A stretch of DNA of 64,000 bases from Datisca glomerata (taxonomy: Eukaryota > Streptophyta > Magnoliopsida > Cucurbitales > Datiscaceae). The stretch is taken from contig QANY01009406.1 of assembly GCA_003255025.1 (NCBI GenBank), positions 868,001 to 932,000 on the forward strand. Reading direction: 5' to 3'. Both the position numbers and the translations under genes were made by a program. Positions 11,976 through 23,690 of this stretch are shown here, one piece after another (position 1 is the first letter of the stretch; each line of letters starts with the position of its first letter). Under the pieces are notes generated by a model that saw only the letters and a list, made by a program, of their open reading frames with translations, was not told the DNA's origin and made no database searches.

Positions 11976-13285
11976 CTTGGATTTAAAGAGATTGAGACTT
12001 TTTATATAGCCATGCTACTAAGTAGGCATGGTATCTCTCTCACAATCCAGAAAGTCTGCGTGCAAGACTCCTAAAAAGCTTTTATTTCCCTACTTCTAAT
12101 ATTCTGTATGCCTGTTCTCCCAAAGCAGCTTCTTGGGCTTGGAGAAGCCTGTGACAAGGAAAGGAGGAATCATGAAAAGAGCAATTTGGAGAGTTGGTAA
12201 TGCGATCACTATCAATATCTAAAATGACAAGTGGCTTCCTAGTGGAACTAAGCTTTCTGATTTTAGGAATGATGAAGTCAATTTTGGTGGTTGATCTTAT
12301 GTCTAATGGAATGTGGAATCAAGATAGTATTTGTCAGTTATTCCTTCCTTGGATTTGTTATGAAATCCAAACCATTAATATCCCTAAAATTGATGTCATG
12401 GACAAGCTAATTTGCCTCATGCAAAAGATGAGGGTTTAACTGTTAAATCTGCTTAAAATATGGTTGCTGATGAAAATTTAGATTTGGTGAACATCCATTC
12501 TTCATCTTTTAATACAAGAAAGGATTTTTGAAGGCTTATATGGAATTTAAAAATACCTTCTAAAATCAGGTATTTCTTATGGAGGGCTTCTCAAAACCTT
12601 CTAGCAACTAAGCGGAATTTGTATAAAAGGAAGATTATTGACAGTGATGTCGCCCTGTATGTAATATTGAGCAATAATCAATTGAGCACCTCATCAAAGG
12701 CTGTGACTAGGCTAATAGAGTTTGGTTTTTTCCCCTTTGCAACTTGAACCTAATGTTCAATCAGGTTTCTTTAAGGACTGGTTCTTTAATATTATTCCTA
12801 AGTTTAAGATTTATTCTACTCACTTTTCCACTTTGATTACCATCTACTTTATTGCTGGCATATCTGGAAAGGAAGAAATAATTTAGTCTTTAATAAGGAG
12901 CCAGTTGATCATGTTCTTACCATCAACAAGGCAGTTAATGTTGTCAATGTTTCATTCAAGCCAATCTTACTCCCTCTGTGACAAGTTATGGCTTAAAGGT
13001 TAAGACTGTACTACTTCAATCTCTCTTCAATCTTGGAAACCTCCCTCTAAAGGTATCATGAAGATTAATTGTGGTTGAAGTTTTACCAGATTCCCTTGTT
13101 CTGCTGTTGTGGTTGTTTTTGCTAAAAATTGGCTCGGTGAAGTTTCCTGTATTGGCAGGAAATTTATGCAAGCTTTTAGTCCTTTACGTCCAAAAATTCT
13201 TGCTTTAGAAGAAGGTTTTTTGCTGGAAGAAAGAGAGAAATGGAATGACATTTGTCTGGAGAGAGATTGTAAAGTTTTGCTCGCA
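11976..13285 (+). pseudogene. LINE ORF2, 3' part: zf-RVT and RNase H-like domain
   Basis: Reading resumes in frame after the gypsy element with LGFKEIETFYIAMLLSRHG, the segment just after the RT thumb in plant L1 ORF2. A zf-RVT region is seen near 12530-12700 (KIPSKIRYFLWRASQNLLAT), then a linker with IWKGRNNLVFNKEP near 12860. From about 13034 an RNase H-like (RVT_3) stretch contains SAAVVVFAKNWLGEVSCIG and ends near DCKVLLADE at 13285. Stops and at least two frameshifts are present. After 13285 the sequence is no longer LINE; the remaining RNase H is missing. Confidence 0.8.
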
Positions 13286-14239
13286 GACGAGTTCAAGGGT
13301 CTAGCCAGAGCTGACACGCCTGGCTAGACATCAAAGAAAGATGTATGCCAAGCACTCATACTCATGGATGGGATCAATGGTCTTGCCAGAGCAGGCACGC
13401 TTGACTAGATATCAAGGAAATATGTCTGCCGAGCACGCACACCCATTTGACAAGGTTAAGGGAAAGCCTTAGCTAAGACAATCTCGACACTAGGGACATA
13501 GATATCTACTGAGCATTATAGCTAAGGCAGGGACACGGCTATATGATAGCGCCTCATCTCAAAGATTTATCTAGAGCAAGAACGCCTAGGTAAGTGATAA
13601 AGGAAAGATCATATGGTTAGAAAATAGAGGAGTTTAACTCACTCGCTACACCAGGAAAAACCTCAACTAGAAGAGTAATGCTCGATCAAATCTCAAAAGA
13701 TAAATTCCCCGTTATGAGGGTTCGCCCGACCAGACCTCCCAAGTGAGAGCACATTAAAGAGACTTCGTGAAGGTCACGACAGGTCTATAAAATTCCCGAC
13801 CTGCAAAGGGGGTAACCCGTCGAACAAGATTAAGTACACCAAAGAATCAAGGCTCTTTATGGACCAATCTAGTTAGGGATAATAAATAATCCTATAGCTC
13901 GAGTTGGTAAAAGATAGTAAGGATACAACTCATGGCATAGTAATTAAAATGACTACATAGCTTAGAATGAAGGTTTCAACTCTGTAAGGATTGCAAGGAT
14001 GAAGGATATGGAAAGGGAAATCACCTATTTATAGGCCTAGAAGAAAACCATTCATTTAGTGGAGGTATTTAAGTTGTCCATGATACCAACCGCTGAAATC
14101 ATCCTTCGGTTGATAAACAATCATTTCACTAATTGACGAACATAATATGGAAGACCAAACGACGTCCAATCAACTGAAGAGATGAAACGACTCGTCAGGA
14201 ATGAAGCGACATGGAGTTAGGCTCCTTCACGCGCATCCA
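13286..14239 (-). repeat. LTR-like fragment of unknown family
   Basis: This stretch separates the broken LINE from the second copy of LTR family S. It has no coding I can recognise. On the minus strand it has a good plant TATA box (CTATAAATAGG) near 14027, followed by a leader-like sequence and then a GC-rich part (around 13720-13810) of the kind seen in R/U5 of gypsy LTRs. It begins with a two-copy 81-bp tandem repeat. No partner LTR was found in the window. Confidence 0.4.
13298..13459. repeat. Diverged 81-bp tandem duplication
   Basis: Two copies start at 13298 and 13379, each with GGTCT.GCCAGAGC.G.CACGC, then CTAGA.ATCAA and a GCCAAGCAC/GCCGAGCAC block. They are roughly four-fifths identical by eye. 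Confidence 0.65.
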
Positions 14240-14315
14240 TGCTTTTGAAATTATGTTCATAAAGTATGGTGTAATAATTATTTATGAGTATTTAATTATT
14301 TCTCAGACGTTTTGT
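14240..14315 (+). repeat. LTR family S copy 2, left piece
   Basis: This matches the first 70-odd bases of the solo LTR at 8213-10185 (reverse complement): both read TTCATAAA.TA.GGTGTAATAA then TATTTATGAGTATTTA. It ends at the CACTA target duplication TGT (14313-14315). The repeat continues at 24253. Confidence 0.8.
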
Positions 14316-15944
14316 CACTAGAAGAATTAAGTGTTTTAATAGCACTAAGCGATTGCATTTTTTATTAAAACGCAATGATAGTCAACTAAGTTTTATGTGG
14401 GCAAAGGCGGGGGCAAAAGGCAGGGAACAAAAACCCAAACCCACGCCTAATTAAAACTAAAAATCCAAAGTCAATATTTGTCTCACATAGTACAATGCCT
14501 CTCTTCAACGCCCTCACCCCTCTTTGTGCGATGAAGCTTACACAGAGCAGTCTCTACGACGAAGGCTCCTCATGAGGTGAAGCTCTCTCTCATATCTTTC
14601 TTGCATGCCTTTCTTACAGCTCTCACTTTCAAATCTCTATCATGGATTCTCTCGCACAACTCTATCTTTTATGAGCTCTCTCGTAGTCCCTCTCTTATCT
14701 CTATGAATCTGTCAATTTCTCAGTTGGGAACGCTCTCTCGAAGGTCTCTCTAACTCTGTGGTTTTCGATTATTAGTGTGAACTCCACCCTGTCAAAGATT
14801 TACTTCATTTGGCGTAACCCCTAATCCTCTAGTTATGCTTTAAATTTCCTTCTCTTTGTTTAGATTAGATTGATCCTCTTTATTTTTCTGAAAAATTCTG
14901 CAAACAGTAGTGACCATATGGTCGATTCTTCATCTGTCTCAACTTTTTATTTTCTCTCTTTAATCATTTGATCTAGTCTTCATTTGTGTGTGTTTTGATA
15001 GAGATAGTTTTGAAAAGAATCATGGAAAATACTTGGGGTCTCAAATCTATGAATCATATATCTATTTTGTGCAGTTCAACGAAGTTATATTGTTAAATTG
15101 TTGTGATATTGGAAATTTGAAAGCATATATGTTTATCCTTCCAGCAATGATTTAATGTCTATTGGATTAGATATTGTCCTTACACAACTTAATTAGCCGA
15201 TGTTAAAATTTTTATTATGAAGCAAATATAGTCTAATTTAACAGTATGCTATGAGAATTATAATGGACAAAACTAATGTTTTTAGATAAAGAATAAAAAT
15301 GGTGAAGTCATTTGAATTATGATTAGTGATTTTTGTGCCATTGGCAATGGGAATTTCTATTGACTAGCTGTTTATAATACTGTTTTTGTAATTACTTTGG
15401 TCTTTTATCCTTTTTGCTTACATTTGATTATGTTATCAATTAGGCTTTTATTTTTTCAGGGTTTTCCTTATTGTTGTGGAATATACATATTTGTGTTAGA
15501 CTTATTGCTGGTAATTGTTAGTTAAAGGTTGCTTTGGTATTCATAGGTTATTATTTATCATGGTTTGACTCTATTTTTCTAAACCAATATGCATATTTAG
15601 TTGGACCCTTGTATGGATTTTTCTTTCTTCTATTTGAGGTTGTCATTATTTAAGTTAGCCGTTTATGGTATTAGAATCAAGTTGTTAGTTTTATTGTTGG
15701 TTAATTATTTATTTGGTTTAGTTTTATTTAATATTCACTTCGACCAACTAGGGAATTGTGAAAGTTTGTATAACTGTTATGGCATATAACATTTCTTGTG
15801 TTCCTTAGTATTTGGAAAATAACTTTGTAGTTTTATTCACACTGGTTTAAAGTTATGATGAGGCTACTATCTTCTTTCTTTGGCGATATCTGTAATTAGT
15901 ATCAACTTTTCTATATCCTTCTTATTTCCCTTTTGATTGAGCAG
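14316..15944. other. CACTA 1 left end and 5'-UTR-like/intron-like DNA
   Basis: After the terminus only a few subterminal motifs (AAACGC) are seen. From about 14490 to 14830 the DNA turns CT-rich (many CTCTCT and CTTTC runs), resembling a plant 5' leader. It is followed by T-rich, intron-like DNA up to the acceptor at 15944. This could be the upstream part of the captured ThrRS gene or of another captured gene. I found no earlier ThrRS exon in it. Confidence 0.4.
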
Positions 15945-16459
15945 AACTCCCTCTTAGATTGGCTGATTTTGGTGTCTTGCATCGTAATAAGGCCAATGGT
16001 GCATTGACTAGACTAACTCGTGTGAGGAGGTTTCAGCAGGTAAGTATTAGATGTCGTGGTTTATTATTAACTTTGTCTTCTACCAGAAATAATGATGTTA
16101 TTTTTTACTCGATGTCTTCTGTGTTGTAGAATTGCAAGTTAGTATCATAGATTATTCCATTAAGATTATGTTCCTAATGCTCATCATCTCTTGACAAAAT
16201 TTGGTCAAAATTTCCCTGCAGGATGATGCTTATATTTTCTACACCAACTCCCAGGTGAGTTGCATTTCGTTGATGTGCATGTTTTCTTTGGACTACAATA
16301 ATTTACAGTTGTACAAACTCATGGTTTACATAACTTTGTTATAAACTTTAGTGTATGTAATTTGTTTTGTAGATAAAAGATGAAGTGATGGGCGTCCTTG
16401 AATTCATCAAATATATCTATAACATCTTTGGTTTCACTTTTGACCTGAAGTTATCAATG
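15945..16459 (+). pseudogene. Captured threonyl-tRNA synthetase exons (three) inside CACTA 1
   Basis: Three exons with standard splice sites join into 71 codons without a stop. Exon A is 15945-16039 (acceptor GAGCAG, donor GTAAGT), exon B 16222-16254 (CTGCAG, GTGAGT), exon C 16373-16459 (TTGTAG, GTATGC). Exon A begins in phase 1, so a Glu codon is split with the missing upstream exon. The product reads [34 protein letters not shown] and IKDEVMGVLEFIKYI, ending FGFTFDLKLSM. This is motif 2 of class II threonyl-tRNA synthetase, usually [27 protein letters not shown]. About a tenth of the enzyme is present and the tRNA- and most ATP-binding parts are missing. The Glu of HRNE is Lys here. It is a transduplicated fragment taken as genomic DNA with introns; which ThrRS paralogue it came from cannot be told. 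Confidence 0.9.
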
Positions 16460-16829
16460 GTATGCTATTACTTCATCATTTTTGGTTAAGTACTAAACCT
16501 ATTGTCTAGATATTCCAAATTCGACTCATATCTAATATCGATGGTATCACAAGAATCATCAGCATGTTTCTTATTGTTTATGAATCAAGATGTGTGCACT
16601 ATGTAAACTTGGATTCTAGTTTCTTCATTACTAATAATGATCTTATCATAAAAGAAACGTACTTGACGTTGTTTGACTTTCACTAGCCTTACTAATAACG
16701 ATCTTATTATAGCTTTAGTGACATTTAGTCATATGTGATCATGTATTCCTTTTTTTTTTCCTTTTGATAAGTTGAAAGAAAAATAAAAAAGGATAATTAT
16801 CTCTACATTTCAGTAGTTAACTCATTGGA

Positions 16830-19800
16830 ATGGATAAAGATTGGATGCGTCTCAACAGGTAAAAAGATTGGTTACGAAAGAGTATCAGGAAGGAGCATGG
16901 AATTTCGTCAAGATAGCAAAAAGAAATGCAAATTATGCAAATTATAGCAAAGAATGTCAAAATATGTGTCATCAATGTAGTGACATGGTTTTTGAGCATT
17001 TAGTAATAAAAGGAATGGATCTAACCTATACAACTTAGTATCACCATGAAGAACAAATACTTAGAGAAGATAAAATAGATGAAGTAAACAAATCATACAC
17101 ACACATGTATGAATCAACTTATGGATTTAAAGATGAACATTCTAGGGATTTTGAAGGGAGAGATGGGGATTTCATGGATAAGTTACGAGATGCTGAAACT
17201 GTTTTGTATCCAAGTTGTACCAAATACACAAACTTATAAGCCATTGTAGTTTTGTATAGAGTTAAAACCAAGAGTGGTTGGTCTGAAAAATTTTTTACTG
17301 AACTTCTAGAAATTTTACATGATATGTTATCGGATGAGAATGTGATTCCAAGATCTATGTATTTAGTAAGAAAGCTTCTCAAAGTGTTTGACTTAGGGTA
17401 CAAAAAATTTTATGCTTGTGTGAATGACTGCTGCTTGTTTAGAAAAGAGAGAGAACATTTGGAGAAATGTCCAAGATGTGGCTCTTCAATGTGGAAAGTT
17501 GATGAACGTGTAAATAAAATAAAAAAGGGTGTACCTGCTAAAGTTTTGTGGTACTTTTCCATAATCCTGAGGTTTAGGAGGATGTTTAAGTCTGCAAAAG
17601 ATGTTGAAGCTTTAAGGTGGCATCAAAACAATAAGAGTAATGATGGGAAGATGCGTCAACCTGTAGATTCTGTGGTGTGGGAGTTGGTGAATCAGAAATT
17701 GCCTTCTTTTTCATATGATCCGTGTAATCTTAGGTTAGGACTTTCCGTAGATGGTTTTAAACCCTTTTGTAGTTTGAGCAGTACATATAGTTGTTGGCCA
17801 GTCATGCTTGTGACCTATAACTCACCACCATGGTTAATATCTGACCCAAAACAACCAGGGAATGATATCGATGTACATTTACAACCTCTAGTAGAAGATC
17901 TTCAAGATTTATGGAATAATGGGGTCAACTTTTGATGCTTTCAGTAAATCTTTGGTTGATCTGAGAGTTATTTTGATGTGGACCATCAATGATTTTCCAT
18001 CATATGAAAATCTTGTTGGATGTACTACGAAAGGAAAAAAATCATGTCCAGTTTGTCGTGAAAACACACATTCTTGCTAGTTAAAATAGAATAGTAAGTG
18101 TGCATACATGGGTCACAGATATTTCTACCTCCATCTCATCCATTTAGGACAAAGAAAACGTGGTTTGATGGGAAAGATGAGCATGAGCAAATTCCTAGAA
18201 TCATGACTGGTCACAACGCTTCTCTCGAATTGAAAGACTATGTCAATGATTTTGAAAAATGTGGTAAGAAAAGAGGCTAAGAAGTGGATACTATATGGAA
18301 GAAATGATTAATCTTATTTGATTTACTAGATTGGGAGGCTACTATCTTTCAACTTTTCCATTGTTAGTTTCATTTTGAACATTTTTAGATGTTGTCATCA
18401 CATTTTCAGATATTAATATTACGTCATAGTCTGGACGTGATGCACATTGAGAAAAATTTATGTGAAAGCATTATTGCTACATTGCTGCATGTGAAAGGAA
18501 AATCAAAAGATGGAATCGATGCACGTAAGGATCTACAACACATGGATATTAAGCGTGGCTTGCATCCAAAAGATGATGGATCTAGAATCGCCCTTCCTCT
18601 TGCTTTGTACTCATTAACCAAAAAAGAGAAAGAAACCTTTTATAGGAGTCTTTTCGATCTAAAATTATCATATGGTTACAGTTCTAATATTATAAACTGC
18701 ATATCAATGGAAGACTGTAAAGTCCTTCGTCTTAAATCACATGATTACCATGTTCTCATTCAAAAGTTGTTACCTGTAGCCTTAAGGGGGTTGCTTTCAA
18801 AAGGGCCCAAAGATGCAATATTCAGATTATGTACTTTTTTCAATAGACGGTGTCTGTGTTTCATTGATAAAGAAATAATACAAGCTATGGAAGATGAAGT
18901 AGTTGAAACGTTGTGCATCTTTGAAAGGTTCTTCCCACCATCATTCTTTGACATAATGGTTCACTTAGCAATTCACTTGAGGCGAGAAGCACGTCTATGT
19001 GGTCCCATCCATTTCCATTGGATGTATCCATTTGAAAGGTAATCAAAGTATGATTCTTCAGTTTACAATATTGTCGTAAACGTATAAAATACTTTAAAAG
19101 GTGTAATTTTTTATTTTAGGTATATGAAGATATTAAAATGATACGTTCAAAATCATGCACGACCTGAAGGGTGTATTGCAGAATGTCATCTAGCAGATTA
19201 GTGTGTGGACTTTTATAAGTGAGTTTATGGAGAAAGAAATAGGAGTACGTCATCGAGAATGTCGCAATCAAGATTCCATTAGTGACATTATTCTTGAAGG
19301 ACGTCCAATCTCAGCAGGAACGCCAATTATGATGAGTGATAAAATGTTAGAAAGTGTGCATCGTTATGTGTTATTCAATACGGGTGTGGTCGAACCATAT
19401 CTTTGAGTAAGTAATTATAAGTTCATTAGAATATTTAACTAATTTATATTGACACGATATTGGTATATCACCTATAAATATATGTACATTTGATGTTAGG
19501 ATACATTTGAGCGAGTTACAAAGATCAAATAAAAATCTTGAAAGAAATCACACCCTGCAATGGAAGAGGCATACAGAAAATTTTCCATCATGGATTAAGG
19601 AGAAGGTTAATTACATGCTACAAATTGTTTTACAAATGATTGGGGAAATTTTTACGATATTGACAGATTAAATTTAATGCTCTCTTATAGATTCAGATGA
19701 ATTCTTCTACGAGTGATGGGTTAGACATACTAAAATGGCTTGCATTTGGTCCTAGAAAACAAGCAGTATCTTGTACTGGATATGTCATTAATGGACAACA

Positions 19801-20319
19801 ATTTCATACCAAGGAAGCAGAAAAGTCAACTCAAAATAGTGGTATCACGATTGAAGCAACAACTATGTGCAGATCAAGTGCTAGAGACATTTCACAAGTT
19901 TATGATGTGGTTTCTTATTACGGAGCGATCCATGAGATCATTTTGTTATATTATTATAATTTTTAGATTCCAATTTTTAAATGTATATGGTCAAATGTAA
20001 GTAATGAAATTTGGGCTGAAGATGGTTTCACCATCATCAACCTACACCAAGGACAATCCCAATTGCCAGGGAGCCATTCATACTAGCATTACAAGCAAAA
20101 CAAATTTTTTATTCTAGAGAGTATGAAACCTCTAACTGGTATAGTGTTCTTAGGGCACTACCTAGAGGTTTATATGATTTGGAGATGTACAATGAGAATG
20201 ATGATGATGATGAGAATTACATGCCTCAAGAGTTGTCTTCAATACTTGAAATGAATGATGATGATAGTGAGGAATGTAGTTATGTAAGACTTGATGGTGA
20301 AGACATTATTCTAGACTAA
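16830..20319 (+). pseudogene. TNP2-type CACTA transposase, decayed
   Basis: TNP2 is the catalytic transposase of CACTA elements. The start MDKDWMRL at 16830 and the following KEYQEGAWNFV and HLVIKGM belong to the transposase-associated domain. A Transposase_21 core is open at 17252-17935, with CPRCGSSMWKVDE, LRLGLSVDGFKPF and NDIDVHLQPLVEDL. A short deletion after SPPWL removes residues before PGND. A later stretch has HIEKNLCESIIATLLHVKGK (18440) and a DUF4218 region to 19042. DUF4216 lies at 19697-20000 (QNSGITIEATT), and an acidic C-terminus ends GEDIILD at the TAA at 20317-20319. The DNA around 18290-18400, 19043-19500 and 19600-19690 looks like introns. Numerous stops (for example Trp to TAG at 17037) make it inactive. 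Confidence 0.9.
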
Positions 20320-20557
20320 ATGTCAATTTATATAAATATATTCTATGTATATTTCTTTCACCTATCAATATTTTACAATCTATTTTTTTTTCATACATAT
20401 ATTTTATTATATTTGGAAGTCTTGAACTTTAAGGCCTAAAGAGGGTATATGATAACTTTTCTTTCCTTTAATTTAATTGCTTTCAAATATTACATTGATG
20501 ATATGAATATTGTGTTTTGCTAATGAATTTTTTGTTCGTATTAAATAGGTTAATTAT

Positions 20558-22351
20558 TATGGCAGATCAAAGAAAAGGTTGCAATGTAAACTCTTGGAAT
20601 CTGAGTCCCAATCAGTTTTAGATTCCCATCCACCAAGAAACCCTCTATACAAAACATAGTATCTAGAGATAAATCTACGGAACCTAGCATGAAATATCCT
20701 CAGCCTAACATGACACCACCTGCTCAGCTAGTCACCCATGTCTAGCCGCATGATTCTCCCGCATCCAACACTCAGGGAGCTGCACCTGAAGATATTTTAG
20801 TTTCACCCACTATCGATTCATGTGAACCTACACCTGATTCTCATGTAGAGAGCACATGAAAGAGAGGTGTAACTAAGTTGAAGAGTATTGCTGTCGAGGG
20901 TAATAATCAGATTAACATAGAGATGAACGTCATGGGTCAACTGATTGGTGAAGGTTCTGTTAGTTTATCATCTTTTATTGGACCTCTTGTGCGGGAAATC
21001 GTACCCATAACAATTACAGATTGGAGAAAGGTTCCCACGGGAATGAAGGAGGTTATGTGGGAATCAATACAGGTATGGTAATTTACTTTAACTATAACAT
21101 TGTTAATTGTTAGGCAAAAAATACATTGTTTTTAGCATTGACATACACACTTCATTTTTTATTGTTAGGCGAGATATACAATTGATGAATCATGCAAGAA
21201 AACAATAATTTCACACATGGGAGAGTTGTCGAGGTCTTTTAAATAAAAAATTGTTACTAGCATAAGAAATGCAGCTAACTAGTTCAATCTAAGAGTGGAA
21301 GGCTTATGTAAAGCATAAGATGAGAGAAAAATCAAAGGTAATTTGTCATTGATTGAGTTTTAATATGCGTGATTGACTGAAGATATGGTAAAATGTAGAT
21401 TTTTATTTTTTTAATAGAAAGAAACTATCATTGAATTTGGTTCTTTATAGAAAAAAAGTAGCCAAAAACCTGAATCTTTTTCTAGAATCAGTGTTTGGAC
21501 AAAGGCACATAAAAAAAAGGGAACCTACAAACTTGGCTGCTGCTGAAACTATTGTAAGTATTTTATTATTTATCTATTTAGGGTCACACAACTAGATAAT
21601 CAATGTTGCTTGACATTATTGCCTTTTAGAAAAAGTTGAATGAGTTAAGTCAAGGTGCATCGTCATCTAGGACACAGAACTTGGCAGACGATCGTTTATC
21701 TCAAGTTTTTGGTCCTGTGAGACGTGGACGACTTAGAATGTGTGGAAATGGGCTAAATCTTACCAAACACTCCATTTTATCTCAAAAGGATCGCGCATAA
21801 ACGGATCTTCAAAAAGATCATATCGAATTGAAGAACAAATTTGATCATATGCAAAACCTTATGGAGCACATAGTGAAGAAGGTATACATAAATATGAAAA
21901 TAGTGAATGGAGTTGACTTTCCCAATTAGTACAATTTCATACTCTAATTAAATTAATTTTCAGCTTCACCGAAATGAAAGGCCATCCTTTTCAGACATGT
22001 CATCACCCTCGGTAAATTTTAAAACTTTATTTGTTTGCACATAGAGCTTTACTATTAGTAATTGATGATATTCTATTGTTAATTATAGAGTGTGAATAAT
22101 AACTTGCACGTGAGAAAGTTGAAGTTATTAGATTGGATCAAATGAGGTAGTTGTTGAAGGACGTTGGTCTTCAAGTGATCCAAAAAACATTGTTCTCATG
22201 CGCCTCTTGGACTTGATGCCACGAGAGTTTGGATAGATGTTGTAACAAAACCATAAGCTTACATATGGAGGTCTACGTCTTCAATGAAACATATTGAAGA
22301 TGCAGTACATAGCACAGTTGCATGGTCCACCAATAGAATTGTCCCGTTGTA
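20558..22351 (+). pseudogene. TNPA-type (Ptta/En/Spm) second CACTA gene
   Basis: Downstream of TNP2 a spliced gene is readable. The exon ending 21072 contains KSIAVEGNNQINIEMN, VMGQLIGEGSVSLSSFIG and ITDWRKVPTGMKEVMWES, the conserved block of plant CACTA second proteins (Transposase_24 type). Its donor is GGTATGG. The next exon starts near 21169 (ARYTIDESCKKT). Others read REPTNLAAAETI (to 21555), NELSQGASSSRTQNLADDR (21630-21880), LHRNERPSFSDMSSPS (21963-22010) and a last part at 22130-22350 with SSMKHIEDAVHSTVAW and NRIVPL. In En/Spm the equivalent protein binds subterminal repeats. Stops and frame changes, for instance near 20620 and 22200, make it a pseudogene. Confidence 0.8.
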
Positions 22352-22539
22352 AGTACTTCTTTTCCAACTAATATTGGTTGATATTTTGCTGGACATGATT
22401 GAAATTAGGTTGATTTGAGTTTGATTATTGACTTCATTAGTGGTGTTAATTGAGATTGGAAGAAACTTTTCTCATATGTGATTAGTATTGTGAAAATTAG
22501 AAATGTGGGTTGACATAAATTCTGGACATGATTGAAATG

Positions 22540-23110
22540 CGGGGGGGTGCTAGCCATGTGCATTGAAATGTTAGATTTACATTTGTGTTGGATTTGTTTA
22601 TGTTGGTGAGTTTGGATTTCGAATATTATNTTGGATTTGTTTATGTTGGTGAGTTTGGATTTTGAATATTATGTTAAACTTTTCTCATATGATGATTAGT
22701 AGGGGGGCATGTGCATTGAAATGTTTGATTTTCATTTGTGTTCTTACATTTGTGTTGGATTTGTTTATGTTGGTGAGTTTGGATTTTGAATATTATGTTA
22801 AACTTTTCTCATATGATGATTAGTANNNNNNNNNNNNNNNNNNNNNNNNNNNNNNNNNNNNNNNNNNNNNNNNNNNNNNNNNNNNNNNNNNNNNNNNNNN
22901 NNNNNNNNNNNNNNNNNNNNNNNNNNNNNNNNNNNNNNNNNNNNNNNNNNNNNNNNNNNNNNNNNNNNNNNNNNNNNNNNNNNNNNNNNNNNNNNNNNNN
23001 NNNNNNNNNNNNNNNNNNNNNNNNNNNNNNNNNNNNNNNNNNNNNNNNNGGGGGGGGGGGGGCATGTGCATTGAATATTATGTTAAAATTCTCTCATATG
23101 TTTATGTTGT
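22540..23110 (+). repeat. Poly-G minisatellite with assembly gap
   Basis: A unit of about 140 bp recurs: a G run, then CATGTGCATTGAAATG, a T-rich middle with GTTGGATTTGTTTATGTTGG, and AACTTTTCTCATATGATGATTAGTA just before the next G run. G runs are at 22541, 22690 and 23050. The 224-base N gap (22826-23049) and the single N at 22630 fall inside the array, so copy number is unknown and the array probably stopped the assembly. Confidence 0.8.
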
Positions 23111-23690
23111 TTTTCTAACTTGCTATTTTATATGCATTTTCAAGGATAGAACATAGATGCATGGAAAGTATGTATTTCAAGAAATAGGGTTTTACAATCT
23201 AAATTATAATCTTATAGATCAATATGTCTGAATATTGGAAAGCCAATTATAGAGATCATATATATGTTTATAAGTGGATATTCAACTATAACAATTATTT
23301 TTTTTCATATAGGTCCACCGAAAATACAACAAACACATAGTAATTCAGGTAGTGCGTGGTTCCACATAGTGATGGGGAATATGATTCCAACAGGAAGACA
23401 TGAAAGTTCCTTGATGAAAACTTTGGCTTGTATTTGTGATATTTAGTATAACTCAAAATATTTGTAATATGTGATATGAACACTTTAGAATGCTTTTGTA
23501 GGGTTTTTTTGGACATTTAATATGGATCTTTATTCGTAAATTTCTTTAATTTAATATATTAAATTAGTGATTTAATGGATGATCTTTATATTATTTGTTT
23601 GATACATTAGCATAAATTATTTACAGTATTTAAAACCCTATAAAAGAATATAACAGCATAAAGAAGCACAATAGGCAAATGCAATTTTGA
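23111..23690. other. CACTA 1 interior, unassigned
   Basis: AT-rich DNA between the minisatellite and the subterminal repeats. An open stretch at 23264-23446 (FHIVMGNMIPTGRHE) has no homologue that I recognise and may be a last-exon remnant of the TNPA-like gene. Confidence 0.4.

Larger units (their letters stand above)
1..13285 (+). mobile_element. L1-type LINE, interrupted and truncated
   Basis: This is a non-LTR retrotransposon running left to right: ORF1 with a CCHC knuckle, then ORF2 with endonuclease, reverse transcriptase, zf-RVT and RNase H-like parts. The 5' end lies outside the window. The 3' end is cut in the RNase H part near 13285, where unrelated LTR-like DNA starts; no poly-A tail or 3' UTR was found. 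A Ty3/gypsy element at 3492-11970 splits ORF2. The reading frame continues exactly from the codons ending at 3491 to the codon starting at 11976 if one 5-bp target duplication is removed (ATAAT at 3487-3491, GTAGT at 11971-11975, two transitions apart). Domain order is that of plant L1 elements. Confidence 0.9.

Noticed and set aside
22786..23118. Open frames of 110 and 83 residues across the N gap
   Set aside because: They consist almost wholly of unknown residues from the assembly gap and poly-G translation.
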